Of a DNA stretch of 64,000 nt, positions 1-8,692 are shown piece after piece. Under the pieces are notes generated by a model. That model was not told the origin of the DNA, did no database searches, and was given only the letters and a program-made list of their open reading frames with translations. A program made the translations under genes and the position numbers. Numbering within the stretch: position 1 is the first letter of the stretch; the number at the start of each line of letters is the position of its first letter. The stretch comes from Cellulomonas fimi ATCC 484 (GTDB lineage: Bacteria; Actinomycetota; Actinomycetes; Actinomycetales; Cellulomonadaceae). Location: assembly GCF_000212695.1 (NCBI RefSeq), contig NC_015514.1, positions 2,480,001 to 2,544,000 on the forward strand. The letters are read 5' to 3'.

Positions 1-604
1 CGAGCGCCGCCGCGGCGAGGTCCGCGAGGGCCGCCGCGACACCCGGCAGGCGGGACAGGGGGTCGCCGGTCGTGACGTCCGCGGCGGCGATGCGCAGCAG
101 ACGGGTCCGGTAGGCGCGGCGCACGTCGTCGGTCGTCTCCGCCGAGCCGGCGCGCGCGACGGGGACCGCGGCGTCCGGGTCGGCGCCGACGGCCCGCAGG
201 AGCTCGGCACGGACGTCCCCGACGGGCACGCCGAGCGCGGGGGCGTCGTCGACGAGCACGTGGAGGTTCTCGGGGTGCGCGACGAGCGTGTCGCCGAGCG
301 CGACGGAGGTGCCCGCGACGCCGAGCAGGCGCGCCCGCGCCGGGCCGTCGTCGGTGAGCACGTCGCGCAGCAGGGCGGCCAGCTCGGGCCGCTCACGCAC
401 GGCGCCCGCGAGCTTCGCGAGCGTGAGGAGCGCCTGGTCCGGGTCGGCGAGGTCGCCGAGCGCGCCGGCGAGCAGCGCGGGCGCGTCGGGCACGACCTCG
501 AGCAGCGCGGCGTCCGCGAGCAGCCGCTCGGCGCGCGCGACGTCCGCCACGCCGGCACGCGTGAGGCGCCCGGCGAGGCTGCCGCTGCGGCCGTCGACGC
601 TCAC
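1..604 (-). CDS. glnE: Bifunctional glutamine synthetase adenylyltransferase/deadenylase, N-terminal part
   Basis: GlnE attaches and removes AMP on glutamine synthetase in response to nitrogen status. Only the first 201 codons are present; the gene runs off the window start. Reading from GTG 604 gives a helical, Ala/Leu-rich N-terminus with GlnE hallmarks: a G-T-S-x-A-L-G-D-T-L then HPENL stretch (about residues 95-115), followed by RRAYRTRLLRIAAADV (about 165-180). The start is preceded by a GAGG-type ribosome site. It lies 67 nt downstream of glnA2 on the same strand, as in many actinobacteria, so the two are probably cotranscribed. Confidence 0.85.
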   Translation of the reverse strand, partial: MSVDGRSGSLAGRLTRAGVADVARAERLLADAALLEVVPDAPALLAGALGDLADPDQALLTLAKLAGAVRERPELAALLRDVLTDDGPARARLLGVAGTSVALGDTLVAHPENLHVLVDDAPALGVPVGDVRAELLRAVGADPDAAVPVARAGSAETTDDVRRAYRTRLLRIAAADVTTGDPLSRLPGVAAALADLAAAAL

Positions 605-671
605 GCGGCACCTCGCCCGACGCCCCGCGCCGCCCCGGACGGGGCGGGCGGGCAGCCCAGCACGGGAGCCG

Positions 672-2018
672 TCACAGGACCGGCAGGAACCGCCGCAGCT
701 CGTACGGCGTGACCTGCGCGCGGTACTCGTCCCACTCCTGGCGCTTGTTGCGCAGGAAGTAGTCGAACACGTGCTCGCCGAGGGTCTCCGCGACGAGCTC
801 GGAACGCTCCATGACGGCGATCGCGGCGTCGAGCGACTGCGGCAGCGGGTCGATGCCGAGCGCGCGGCGCTCCGCGTCGGTCAGCTCCCACACGTCGTCC
901 TCGGCACCCTCGGGGAGCTCGTAGCCCTCCTCGATGCCCTTGAGCCCCGCGGCGAGGATGACGGCGAACGCCAGGTACGGGTTGGTCGCCGAGTCCACCG
1001 CGCGGTACTCGATGCGGCTCGAGTTGCCCTTGCCGGGCTTGTAGAGCGGCACCCGCACGAGCGCGGAGCGGTTGTTGTGGCCCCAGCAGACGTAGCTCGG
1101 CGCCTCGGCGCCGCCCCACAGCCGCTTGTAGGAGTTGACGAACTGGTTCGTCACCGCGGTGATCTCCGCCGCGTGGCGCAGCAGCCCCGCGATGAACGAG
1201 TGCGCGGTCTTCGACAGCTCGAGGTGCCCGCCCGGCTCGTGGAACGCGTTGCGGTCGCCCTCGAACAGCGACAGGTGGGTGTGCATGCCCGAGCCCGGCT
1301 GGTCCGCGAGCGGCTTCGGCATGAAGGACGCGAACACGCCCTGCTCGAGCGCGACCTCCTTGACGACGGTGCGGAACGTCATGATGTTGTCGGCCGTCGT
1401 GAGCGCGTCCGCGTAGCGCAGGTCGATCTCGTTCTGGCCCGGGCCCGCCTCGTGGTGGGAGAACTCCACCGAGATGCCCATGGACTCCAGCATCGTGATC
1501 GCGGCGCGCCGGAAGTCGTGCGCCGTGCCGCGCGGGACGTGGTCGAAGTAGCCGCCCTGGTCGACCGGGACGAGCGGCTGCGCGGGGTCGGCCGGCGCCT
1601 CGAAGAGGTAGAACTCGACCTCGGGGTGCGTGTAGAAGGTGAACCCCTGGTCGCTCGCGCGGGACAGCGCGCGCTTGAGCACGTGCCGCGAGTCCGCGAG
1701 CGACGGCTGCCCGTCGGGCGTCAGCAGGTCGCAGAACATGCGGGCGGTGCCGTGGCGCTCGCCGCGCCAGGGCAGCACCTGGAACGTCGACGGGTCCGGC
1801 TTGGCGATCATGTCGGCCTCGTAGACGCGCGTGAGGCCCTCGATGGCGCTGCCGTCGAAGCCGATCCCCTCGGCGAACGCGTTCTCCAGCTCCGCCGGCG
1901 CCACGGCGACCGACTTGAGGATCCCGAGCACGTCGGTGAACCAGAGACGGATGAAACGGATGTCCCGCTCCTCGACGGTGCGGAGCACGAACTCCTGCTG
2001 CCTGTCCATGGCGTACAT
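672..2018 (-). CDS. glnA2: Type I glutamine synthetase, GlnA2-like (alpha type)
   Basis: This enzyme condenses glutamate and ammonia to glutamine using ATP. The 448-residue product opens MYAMDRQQEFVLRTVEERDI, very close to the actinobacterial GlnA2 type. It carries the GS signatures GFDGSAIEG (about 53-61), a EVEFYLFE stretch, GSGMHTHLSL and NRSALVRVP. The NLYDLP adenylylation loop of beta-type enzymes is absent near the C-terminus, so the neighbouring GlnE probably acts on another synthetase. ATG 2018 and ATG 2009 are both possible starts; homologues begin at MDRQ, which favours 2009. glnE follows in the same direction. Confidence 0.93.
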   Translation of the reverse strand: MYAMDRQQEFVLRTVEERDIRFIRLWFTDVLGILKSVAVAPAELENAFAEGIGFDGSAIEGLTRVYEADMIAKPDPSTFQVLPWRGERHGTARMFCDLLTPDGQPSLADSRHVLKRALSRASDQGFTFYTHPEVEFYLFEAPADPAQPLVPVDQGGYFDHVPRGTAHDFRRAAITMLESMGISVEFSHHEAGPGQNEIDLRYADALTTADNIMTFRTVVKEVALEQGVFASFMPKPLADQPGSGMHTHLSLFEGDRNAFHEPGGHLELSKTAHSFIAGLLRHAAEITAVTNQFVNSYKRLWGGAEAPSYVCWGHNNRSALVRVPLYKPGKGNSSRIEYRAVDSATNPYLAFAVILAAGLKGIEEGYELPEGAEDDVWELTDAERRALGIDPLPQSLDAAIAVMERSELVAETLGEHVFDYFLRNKRQEWDEYRAQVTPYELRRFLPVL

Positions 2019-2088
2019 CCTGCCCGATGGGGGCGCCGTGTCGACGCCGTCTCACGTCCCGGCGGCGAGGCGCGCCCGCGGCGGTGAC

Positions 2089-2094
2089 TAGGCT
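2089..2094 (+). promoter_or_regulatory. -10 box (TAGGCT) of a likely leaderless nadE promoter
   Basis: TAGGCT matches the actinobacterial TAnnnT -10 consensus and ends 6 nt before ATG 2101. No Shine-Dalgarno sequence is visible, so transcription probably starts at or next to the start codon. Confidence 0.55.
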
Positions 2095-2100
2095 CGACGC

Positions 2101-3768
2101 ATGACGACCCTCCGCATCGCCCTCGCGCAGATCGACACGTGCGTGGGCGACGTCGACGGCAACGCGGCGGCCGTCCTGTCCTGGGCGCGACGCGCCGCCG
2201 ACGCCGGTGCGCACCTCGTCGTGTTCCCGGAGATGACGCTCACGGGCTACCCCATCGAGGACCTCGCGCTGCGCGCGTCGTTCCGGCGCGGTGCCGAGGC
2301 GGCCCTGCAACGCACCGCTGCGGAGCTGGCCGCGGCCGGGCTCGGCGACCTCGCCGTGCTCGTCGGGACGGTCGGCGAGCGCGGGCAGGGCGACGTCGAC
2401 GCGCCGGACGACCGTGGCCTGCCGACGAACCAGGCGGTGCTGCTGCAGCACGGGCGCGTCGTGACGCGCTACGACAAGCACCACCTGCCGAACTACGGCG
2501 TGTTCGACGAGTTCCGGATCTTCGCGCCCGGCGACGCGACGTGCGTCGTCGACGTCGCGGGCCGCCGGGTGGGCGTGGTCGTGTGCGAGGACATCTGGCA
2601 GGACGGCGGGCCCGTCGCGCAGATGGACGAGAACGACGTCGACCTGCTGGTCGTCCTCAACGGCTCCCCGTACGAGGAGGGCAAGGGGCACGTCCGCGTG
2701 GAGCTCGCCCAGCGGCGCGCGCGCGAGGTCGACGCGCCGGTCGCGTACGTGAACCTCGTCGGCGGCCAGGACGACCTCGTGTTCGACGGCGGCTCGTTCG
2801 TCGTCGGCACCGACGGCGAGCTGCTGGCCGGTGCGCCGCAGTTCGTCGAGCACCTGCTCCTGTGGGACCTCGCAGAGCGCGGCACGGCGCCGGTGCGCGG
2901 CGCGGTCGCCGCCCCGCTCGCGCCCGACGAGGAGGTGTACCGGGCGATCGTCACCGGCCTGGCCGGCTACGTCCGCAAGAACGGCTTCCGCTCGGTCGTG
3001 CTCGGCCTGTCGGGCGGCATCGACTCGGCGCTCACCGCCGCGATCGCGGCGGACGCGATCGGCGGCGAGAACGTCGTCGGCGTGTCGATGCCGTCGTCGT
3101 TCTCGTCCGCGCACAGCAAGGACGACGCCGCGGACCTCGCGAAGCGGCTCGGCGCGGACCTGCGCGTGCAGCCGATCGCGTCCGTGGTCGACGCGTTCCA
3201 GGCGCAGCTCGCGCTCGAAGGCGTCGCCGAGGAGAACCTGCAGGCACGCGTGCGCGGCGTGCTGCTCATGGCGGTCTCGAACCGCGAGGGGCACCTCGTC
3301 ATCGCGCCCGGCAACAAGTCGGAGCTCGCGACGGGCTACGCCACGATCTACGACGCGGGCAGCATCGGCGGCTTCGCGCCCCTCAAGGACGTCGACAAGT
3401 CGCGCGTGTGGGCGCTGGCCCGGTGGCGCAACGCGTACGCCGAGGCCCGGGGCGAGGTGCCGCCGATCCCCGAGTCGTCCATCACGAAGCCGCCGTCCGC
3501 GGAGCTGCGCCCCGGCCAGCTCGACCAGGACTCGCTGCCGCCGTACGACCTGCTCGACGAGGTGCTCGACGCGTACGTCGAGCACGCCGAGGGGCGCGCG
3601 GAGCTGCTGGCCCGCGGCTTCGACCCGGCGGTCGTCGACAAGGTCGTCACGCTCGTCGACCGTGCCGAGTGGAAGCGCCGGCAGTACCCGCTCGGCCCCA
3701 AGGTCACGGCGCTCGCGTTCGGGCGCGACCGCCGCCTGCCCGTCACGTCCCGGTGGCGCGAGCCCTGA
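2101..3768 (+). CDS. nadE: Glutamine-dependent NAD+ synthetase
   Basis: It amidates deamido-NAD to NAD+, using glutamine as the ammonia donor and ATP, in the cytosol. The 555 residues form two domains. The N-terminal nitrilase-type glutaminase has the Glu-Lys-Cys triad E44 (FPEMTLTGYP), K126 (YDKHHLPNYG) and C162 (VVCEDIWQ). The C-terminal synthetase domain carries the ATP pyrophosphatase P-loop SGGIDS at 304-309 and the TK-P-SAELRP segment. The length is normal for the glutamine-dependent class. It is divergent from glnA2, so two amide-nitrogen genes share one 82-bp control region. panB follows after 54 nt and is likely in the same operon. Confidence 0.96.
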   Translation: MTTLRIALAQIDTCVGDVDGNAAAVLSWARRAADAGAHLVVFPEMTLTGYPIEDLALRASFRRGAEAALQRTAAELAAAGLGDLAVLVGTVGERGQGDVDAPDDRGLPTNQAVLLQHGRVVTRYDKHHLPNYGVFDEFRIFAPGDATCVVDVAGRRVGVVVCEDIWQDGGPVAQMDENDVDLLVVLNGSPYEEGKGHVRVELAQRRAREVDAPVAYVNLVGGQDDLVFDGGSFVVGTDGELLAGAPQFVEHLLLWDLAERGTAPVRGAVAAPLAPDEEVYRAIVTGLAGYVRKNGFRSVVLGLSGGIDSALTAAIAADAIGGENVVGVSMPSSFSSAHSKDDAADLAKRLGADLRVQPIASVVDAFQAQLALEGVAEENLQARVRGVLLMAVSNREGHLVIAPGNKSELATGYATIYDAGSIGGFAPLKDVDKSRVWALARWRNAYAEARGEVPPIPESSITKPPSAELRPGQLDQDSLPPYDLLDEVLDAYVEHAEGRAELLARGFDPAVVDKVVTLVDRAEWKRRQYPLGPKVTALAFGRDRRLPVTSRWREP

Positions 3769-3822
3769 GCCGCCGCACCGCCCGCACGACCCCCGACCCG
3801 TCCTGACCCCCGGAGCAGCCCG

Positions 3823-4635
3823 ATGAGCCAGACCCCCAAGCGCGTGCGCGTCCACCACCTGCGCGAGGCGAAGACGCGCGGCGAGCGCCTGACGATGCTC
3901 ACCGCGTACGACGCCGTCACCGCGCGCATCTTCGACGACGCGGGGGTCGACATGATGCTCGTGGGCGACTCGATCGGGAACACCATGCACGGGCACGCGA
4001 CGACGCTGCCCGTCACCGTGGACGACCTGATCCCGCCCGCGCGGGCCGTCGCGCGTGCCCGCCAGCGGGCGTTCGTCGTGGTCGACCTGCCGTTCGGCTC
4101 GTACGAGGCGGGCGCCGAGCAGGCGCTGGGCACCGCGGTCCGGATGATGAAGGAGACGGGCGTCGACGCGGTCAAGCTCGAGGGCGGGCGCCGCGTCGTG
4201 CCGCAGATCCGCGCGCTGACCGACGCTGGGATCCCCGTCGTCGGGCACCTCGGCTACACGCCGCAGTCGGAGAACCTCTTCGGCGGGCCGCGCGTGCAGG
4301 GGCGGGGCGACGTCGCCGCCGAGCGGCTGTCCGAGGACGCGGTCGCGATCGTCGAGGCGGGTGCCGTCGCGGTGGTGCTCGAGATGGTGCCGGCCCCGCT
4401 CGCGGCGCGGATCACGGAGATCGTCGCGGTGCCCACGATCGGCATCGGCGCGGGCGCGCAGTGCGACGGCCAGGTGCTGGTGTGGGTCGACATGGCGGGC
4501 ATGACCGACTGGTCGCCGCGGTTCGCCAAGCGCTTCGGCGAGGTCGGCGCCGCGCTGCGGTCGGCGGCCGCCGCGTACGTCGACGAGGTCCGCGGCGGGA
4601 CCTTCCCCGACGCCGCCCACCAGTTCGACGCGTGA
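3823..4635 (+). CDS. panB: 3-methyl-2-oxobutanoate hydroxymethyltransferase
   Basis: PanB makes ketopantoate from 2-oxoisovalerate and methylene-tetrahydrofolate, the first committed step to pantothenate and CoA. The 270-residue product shows the family motifs LTAYDAVTARIFDDAG, MLVGDSIGNTMHGH (Mg2+-binding Asp/Ser region), VKLEGG, HLGYTPQS and the catalytic-Glu segment AVVLEMVPAPLA near residues 185-197, then PTIGIGAG. The length is typical. It follows nadE, and its TGA overlaps the GTG of the next gene, so the three genes read as a cofactor-related operon. Confidence 0.96.
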   Translation: MSQTPKRVRVHHLREAKTRGERLTMLTAYDAVTARIFDDAGVDMMLVGDSIGNTMHGHATTLPVTVDDLIPPARAVARARQRAFVVVDLPFGSYEAGAEQALGTAVRMMKETGVDAVKLEGGRRVVPQIRALTDAGIPVVGHLGYTPQSENLFGGPRVQGRGDVAAERLSEDAVAIVEAGAVAVVLEMVPAPLAARITEIVAVPTIGIGAGAQCDGQVLVWVDMAGMTDWSPRFAKRFGEVGAALRSAAAAYVDEVRGGTFPDAAHQFDA

Positions 4636-5597
4636 GGTCCCGCGCCCGCGCCTGGTCGGCGGTCGCCGCGGGGCTCGTGCTCGTCGTCCTGGTCGTGCTG
4701 GCCGTGCCCGTCGGCGCAGGTGCGCTCGGCGTCGCGCAGCTCGTCTCGTTCCGGGCCGTGCTGGCCCTCGGCGCGCTGGTCCTCGCCGCGGCTCTCGTCG
4801 CCGTCCCGACCACGCGTCGACGGCTGCGGCCGCTCGTCGCCGTGCTCGCGGTCGGCGCGCTCGCGCAGGTCGCGGTCCTGGTGTGGCGGTCGGTGCCGCT
4901 GCCCGCCGCGCCCACGCAGGCCGACGACGAGGTCGTGGAGCTCGCGTTCAACACGCTCGACACCGTGGGGCCGCAGGAGCTCGCGCGGCTGGTCCTCGAC
5001 CAGGACGCCGACGTCGTCGTCCTCCCGGAGACGTCGCGCACGACGGCCGACGGCGTCGCGCTGCTGCTGCGGGCCGCGGGCCGTCCCGTCCTCGTCCACG
5101 CCGCCGACAGCGACGTGCGCGGCATCGCCGGCACCTCGCTGCTCGTCGCTGCCGACCTCGGCGTCTACCCGGACGCGCAGGTCCTGCCCACGCGCCTGGG
5201 GTCGCTGCGCGCCGAGCCGGCCGACGGCGGGCCGGTCCTGGTCGCCGCGCACCCCGCGGCACCGATCACTCCGGGGTCCATGACGACGTGGCGCACCGAG
5301 ACGGCCCTCGTCGTCGCGCAGTGCGCGTCCACGCCTGGCGCGATCGTCGCCGGCGACCTCAACGCGACGCTGGACCACCCCGCGCTGCGGGACCTGGGGC
5401 AGTGCGTGGACGCCGCACGCGCCGCGGGGGCCGGGGCCCGCGGGACGTGGCCGTCGACGGTCCCGAGCCTGCTCGCCGCACCGATCGACCACGTGCTCGT
5501 CGACGGGCGCTCGTGGCGCGTGACGGGCTTCGAGGTCCTGGGCCGCACGGGCGCGAGCGACCACCGGCCCGTCGTCGCCCGGCTCGTCCGCCGCTGA
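4632..5597 (+). CDS. Membrane-anchored endonuclease/exonuclease/phosphatase-family protein
   Basis: The 321-residue product has three hydrophobic segments in its first about 85 residues, then a soluble EEP-fold domain. Visible EEP motifs are the early Asn (LAFNTLD), the metal Glu (VVLPETSR), the GDLNAT phosphodiesterase motif and the terminal SDHRPV motif. This fold cleaves phosphodiester or phosphomonoester bonds; the substrate cannot be read from sequence. GTG 4632 overlaps the panB stop codon (GTGA), indicating translational coupling. The catalytic domain is predicted to lie on the outer face of the membrane. Confidence 0.8.
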   Translation: MRSRARAWSAVAAGLVLVVLVVLAVPVGAGALGVAQLVSFRAVLALGALVLAAALVAVPTTRRRLRPLVAVLAVGALAQVAVLVWRSVPLPAAPTQADDEVVELAFNTLDTVGPQELARLVLDQDADVVVLPETSRTTADGVALLLRAAGRPVLVHAADSDVRGIAGTSLLVAADLGVYPDAQVLPTRLGSLRAEPADGGPVLVAAHPAAPITPGSMTTWRTETALVVAQCASTPGAIVAGDLNATLDHPALRDLGQCVDAARAAGAGARGTWPSTVPSLLAAPIDHVLVDGRSWRVTGFEVLGRTGASDHRPVVARLVRR

Positions 5598-5621
5598 CGC
5601 ACGCCGGGAGCCACGCCGGGA

Positions 5622-5795
5622 TCACCGGCTGCGGCGGTCCTCCTCGTCCCACGCCTCGGTCCGCTCCTTGGCCCGCTGCAGCGCGTGCTCGGCCGCCTCC
5701 CGCGTCGGGTACGGACCCATGAGCTTGCTCCAGTCGCTCCGGCGCCCCTCCTCGACCGCGTGCGTCTCGGTGTTGTACCAGTACTCCGCGCCCAT
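5622..5795 (-). CDS. Small SPOR-like protein
   Basis: This is a 57-residue soluble protein beginning [17 protein letters not shown]. The pattern W/Y-Y-N-T-x-T-x-A-V-E-E-G, then [29 protein letters not shown], resembles the small proteins labelled SPOR-domain-like in actinobacteria. [13 protein letters not shown] looks like the repeated half of a SPOR fold. ATG 5795 has a GAGGAG ribosome site 8 nt upstream. It converges with the upstream gene and is divergent from map. The function is unknown. Confidence 0.7.
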   Translation of the reverse strand: MGAEYWYNTETHAVEEGRRSDWSKLMGPYPTREAAEHALQRAKERTEAWDEEDRRSR

Positions 5796-5870
5796 GCCGC
5801 ACTCCTCTCGGTCCCGGCCGCGACGCCCGACCGGCGGGTGCCCCGCCCGGGCGTCCCGGCCCGCAGTCCG

Positions 5871-5876
5871 TAGACT
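5871..5876 (+). promoter_or_regulatory. -10 box (TAGACT) of a likely leaderless map promoter
   Basis: TAGACT ends 7 nt before ATG 5884, and no ribosome binding site is visible between them. The geometry matches leaderless actinobacterial promoters. Confidence 0.55.
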
Positions 5877-5883
5877 GCCAGGT

Positions 5884-6756
5884 ATGCCGCCCGTGCACGC
5901 GCCACGATCCGCCCTGGTCCCGGGCACGGTGAGCCCTCGCCGTGCCGTCCCGCCGGCCATCGCCCGCCCCGAGTACGTCGGGAAGCCCGGACCGGCCCCG
6001 TGGCGGGGCAGCGACGTCCTCGACGCGGAGACGATCGAGCAGGTGCGCGTCGCCGCACGCATCGCCGCGCAGGCGCTGGCGGAGGTCGGCCGGCACGTCG
6101 AGCCGGGCGTCACGACCGACGCGCTCGACGCCGTCGGCCACGAGTTCCTGCTCGACCACGGCGCCTACCCGTCGACCCTCGGCTACCGCGGCTTCCCGAA
6201 GTCGCTGTGCACGTCGGTCAACGAGGTCATCTGCCACGGCATCCCCGACTCGACCGTGATCGAGGACGGCGACATCGTCAACGTCGACGTCACGGCGTTC
6301 GTCGGCGGCGTCCACGGGGACAACAACGCGACGTTCCTGGCCGGCGACGTCGACGAGGAGTCCACGCTGCTGGTCGAGCGGACGCGCGAGGCGCTCACGC
6401 GGGCGATCAAGGCGGTCCAGCCGGGCCGCGAGGTCAACGTCATCGGCCGCGTCATCGAGAAGTACGCCGCGCGGTTCGGGTACGGCGTCGTCCGCGACTA
6501 CACCGGGCACGGCGTCGGGCCGGCGTTCCACACGGGCCTCGTCATCCCGCACTACGACGCCGCCCCCGCCTACGACCGGGTCATCGAGCCCGGCATGGTC
6601 TTCACCATCGAGCCGATGCTCAACCTCGGCACCTCCGACTGGGTCATGTGGGACGACGACTGGACCGTCGTCACCGCGGACGGCCGCCGCAGCGCGCAGT
6701 TCGAGCACACCCTGCTGGTCACCGACACCGGGGCGGAGGTCCTGACACTGCCATGA
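5884..6756 (+). CDS. map: Type I methionine aminopeptidase
   Basis: It removes the initiator methionine from nascent proteins. The 290-residue product carries the pita-bread fold metal ligands: H118 region ([10 protein letters not shown]), D135 (VNVDVTAF), the second Asp in HGDNNATF, the GHGVG His, FTIEPML Glu and FEHTLLV Glu. An N-terminal extension with [18 protein letters not shown] is the actinobacterial MetAP1c type that carries an SH3-binding-like linker. The leaderless-type -10 box fixes the start at 5884. ppgK overlaps the stop by 4 bp. Confidence 0.96.
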   Translation: MPPVHAPRSALVPGTVSPRRAVPPAIARPEYVGKPGPAPWRGSDVLDAETIEQVRVAARIAAQALAEVGRHVEPGVTTDALDAVGHEFLLDHGAYPSTLGYRGFPKSLCTSVNEVICHGIPDSTVIEDGDIVNVDVTAFVGGVHGDNNATFLAGDVDEESTLLVERTREALTRAIKAVQPGREVNVIGRVIEKYAARFGYGVVRDYTGHGVGPAFHTGLVIPHYDAAPAYDRVIEPGMVFTIEPMLNLGTSDWVMWDDDWTVVTADGRRSAQFEHTLLVTDTGAEVLTLP

Positions 6757-7523
6757 ACCACCACCACAAGAAGAAGCACGCGGTCGCGTTCGGCATCGAC
6801 ATCGGCGGCAGCGGCATCAAGGGCGCCCCCGTCGACCTGGCCGCCGGGGAGTTCTCCGCCGACCGCGTCCGCATCCCCACGCCCCTGCCCGCCACGCCCG
6901 ACGCGGTCTCCGCGACCGTCGCCGAGGTCGTCGCGTCGTTCGACCTCGACACGGACGTGCCGATCGGTGTCACGTTCCCCGCGGTGATCCTGCACGGCGT
7001 CGCGCAGTCCGCGGCCAACGTCGACAAGTCCTGGATCGGCACGGACGTCGAGGCCGCCGTCGGCGCCGCGACCGGCCGCCGCGTGGTCGCCGTGAACGAC
7101 GCCGACGCCGCCGGCTACGCCGAGGTGCGGTACGGCGCGGCCAAGGACGTCGACGGCGTCGTGCTGGTCGTGACGCTCGGCACCGGGATCGGCTCCGCGC
7201 TCGTCGTCGACGGGCGTCTCGTGCCGAACACCGAGCTCGGCCACCTCGAGATCGACGGGTTCGACGCCGAGTCGCGTGCCGCCGACAGCGCCCGCGACCG
7301 CGAGGACCTCGACTGGGCGACCTGGGCGCAGCGCCTGCAGCGCTACTTCACCGTGGTCGAGAACCTGTTCTGGCCCGACCTCATCGTGGTCGGCGGCGGC
7401 GTCAGCAAGCACCACCAGCAGTTCCTTCCGCTGCTGGACCTGCGGACCCGCATCGTCCCGGCCGAGCTGCGCAACGCGGCCGGCATCGTCGGCGCGGCGG
7501 CACTCGCCGCCAGGGCCCACTGA
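6753..7523 (+). CDS. ppgK: Polyphosphate glucokinase
   Basis: It phosphorylates glucose using inorganic polyphosphate (and usually ATP), feeding glycolysis after disaccharide hydrolysis or import. The 256-residue ROK-fold protein has the phosphate motif [16 protein letters not shown] near the N-terminus, [10 protein letters not shown] for the sugar-binding Asp, [12 protein letters not shown] and the ELGHLEIDG His/Glu motif. As usual for this subfamily, the ROK zinc cysteines are missing. ATG 6753 overlaps the map stop codon (ATGA). The run of histidines and lysines after Met1 is unusual but encoded. Confidence 0.95.
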   Translation: MNHHHKKKHAVAFGIDIGGSGIKGAPVDLAAGEFSADRVRIPTPLPATPDAVSATVAEVVASFDLDTDVPIGVTFPAVILHGVAQSAANVDKSWIGTDVEAAVGAATGRRVVAVNDADAAGYAEVRYGAAKDVDGVVLVVTLGTGIGSALVVDGRLVPNTELGHLEIDGFDAESRAADSARDREDLDWATWAQRLQRYFTVVENLFWPDLIVVGGGVSKHHQQFLPLLDLRTRIVPAELRNAAGIVGAAALAARAH

Positions 7524-8359
7524 CGCGCACCCGCCCGCGCCCGCTGCTCGAGGTCGCCCCCGGCGTCCACGTCGCGACGAGCGCGGTCTACGCGACGACG
7601 TCGAGCGTGGTGGTCGGCGACGACGGTGCCGCCCTGGTCGTCGACCCGGCGCTCACGGCGTCCGAGGTCGCCGGCCTGTCGGCGGCCGTCGCCCGGCGCG
7701 GGTGGCGGCCGCGGGCCGTCTGGTCGACGCACGCGCACTGGGACCACGTGCTCGACGGTCCCGGCCTGCGCGGCCTGCCGCGGTGGCGAGGCGGACCGGC
7801 GCGGACGGTCGACACCGGCTGGCGGTCCCGGACCGAGGCCGAGCGCGACGCCGACCCGGAGCTCGCCCGGCACCTGTCCACGCACGAGGACGCGGCCCCC
7901 GACGTCGTCCTCGAGGCCCCGCTCCCCTACCCCCGTGCCGCCGACGGTCGCGTCGACTGGTCCGGCCCGACGCTCGTGGTCGTCGAGCACACCGCGCACG
8001 CCCCGGACCACGGTGGACTGGTCGTCGTCGACGCCCGCGTCCTGGTCTGCGGCGACATGCTCTCGGACCGCGAGGTGCCGCTGCTCGACACCGACGCGCC
8101 CGACCCGCTCGGCCGCTACGCCGCCGGTCTCGACGCCCTGGAGCGTGCCGCCGTGGAGCACGACGTCGACGTCGTCGTCCCCGGGCACGGCACACCGGGC
8201 GACGGTGACGAGCTGCGCCGACGCCTCGACGCGGACCGTGCCTACCTCGACGGCCTGCGCACCGGTGCCGCGGCCGCGGACCCCCGGCTCGCGGACCCGC
8301 AGGTCGCGGCCGTGCACGACGCGCAGGTCGCGTCCCTCCACCACCACGAGGAGCCCTGA
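7520..8359 (+). CDS. Metallo-beta-lactamase-fold hydrolase
   Basis: The zinc-site motif [12 protein letters not shown] (HxHxDH), a downstream [17 protein letters not shown] and PGHG mark a glyoxalase II-like MBL hydrolase of about 250-280 residues. The substrate is unknown. The start is uncertain. The family-like N-terminus [20 protein letters not shown] lies upstream of the first conventional start, GTG 7607. The only nearby in-frame candidate is CTG 7520, which overlaps the ppgK stop as CTGA, so I extended the gene to it. If CTG is not used, the protein begins at 7607 and lacks its first beta strand. Confidence 0.8.
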   Translation: MTRTRPRPLLEVAPGVHVATSAVYATTSSVVVGDDGAALVVDPALTASEVAGLSAAVARRGWRPRAVWSTHAHWDHVLDGPGLRGLPRWRGGPARTVDTGWRSRTEAERDADPELARHLSTHEDAAPDVVLEAPLPYPRAADGRVDWSGPTLVVVEHTAHAPDHGGLVVVDARVLVCGDMLSDREVPLLDTDAPDPLGRYAAGLDALERAAVEHDVDVVVPGHGTPGDGDELRRRLDADRAYLDGLRTGAAAADPRLADPQVAAVHDAQVASLHHHEEP

Positions 8360-8387
8360 ACCGGATCGCAGGTGCGACGATGGCGGC

Positions 8388-8681
8388 GTGGAGTGGCTGT
8401 GGGGCGTCGGCGGTGTCGTCGTCGTGCTCGTCGCCGCGGACCGCATGGTCGCGCGCGGCTGGTTCGACCGGCGCCGGCCCAAGGTACGCGTCCCGTCCGG
8501 CTCGGCGGGGTCCGGCATGTTCGGTGGTCTCGTCGAGGTGTTCCAGCCGAGCCTGCAGCACCTGACCGCGGAGCAGGACCGCCGGCGGCACGACGTGCAG
8601 CTGGCCGGCGACGCCGCACCGCCCGTCGACCTCGACGCCGGGATCGCGCGGCTCGACCCGCCGGTGCCACCCGACGCCTGA
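8388..8681 (+). CDS. Small membrane-anchored protein, DUF6191-like
   Basis: This 97-residue protein has one N-terminal transmembrane helix (WLWGVGGVVVVLVAADR), a basic linker, then SGSAGSGMFGGLVEVFQPSLQHLTAEQDRRR and an acidic, proline-rich tail. The GMFGG-EVFQPS-H pattern resembles DUF6191 proteins of actinobacteria; I am moderately sure of that match. The function is unknown. GTG 8388 sits 6 nt after GACGAT, a weak leaderless-type -10 box. Confidence 0.65.
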   Translation: MEWLWGVGGVVVVLVAADRMVARGWFDRRRPKVRVPSGSAGSGMFGGLVEVFQPSLQHLTAEQDRRRHDVQLAGDAAPPVDLDAGIARLDPPVPPDA

Positions 8682-8692
8682 CGACCCGCGCG

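Noticed and set aside
601..4620. 1339-aa minus-strand open frame
   Set aside because: It is antisense to nadE and panB and runs out of frame over glnA2; composition is Arg/Ala/Gly-rich with no family motifs. It is a GC-rich shadow frame.
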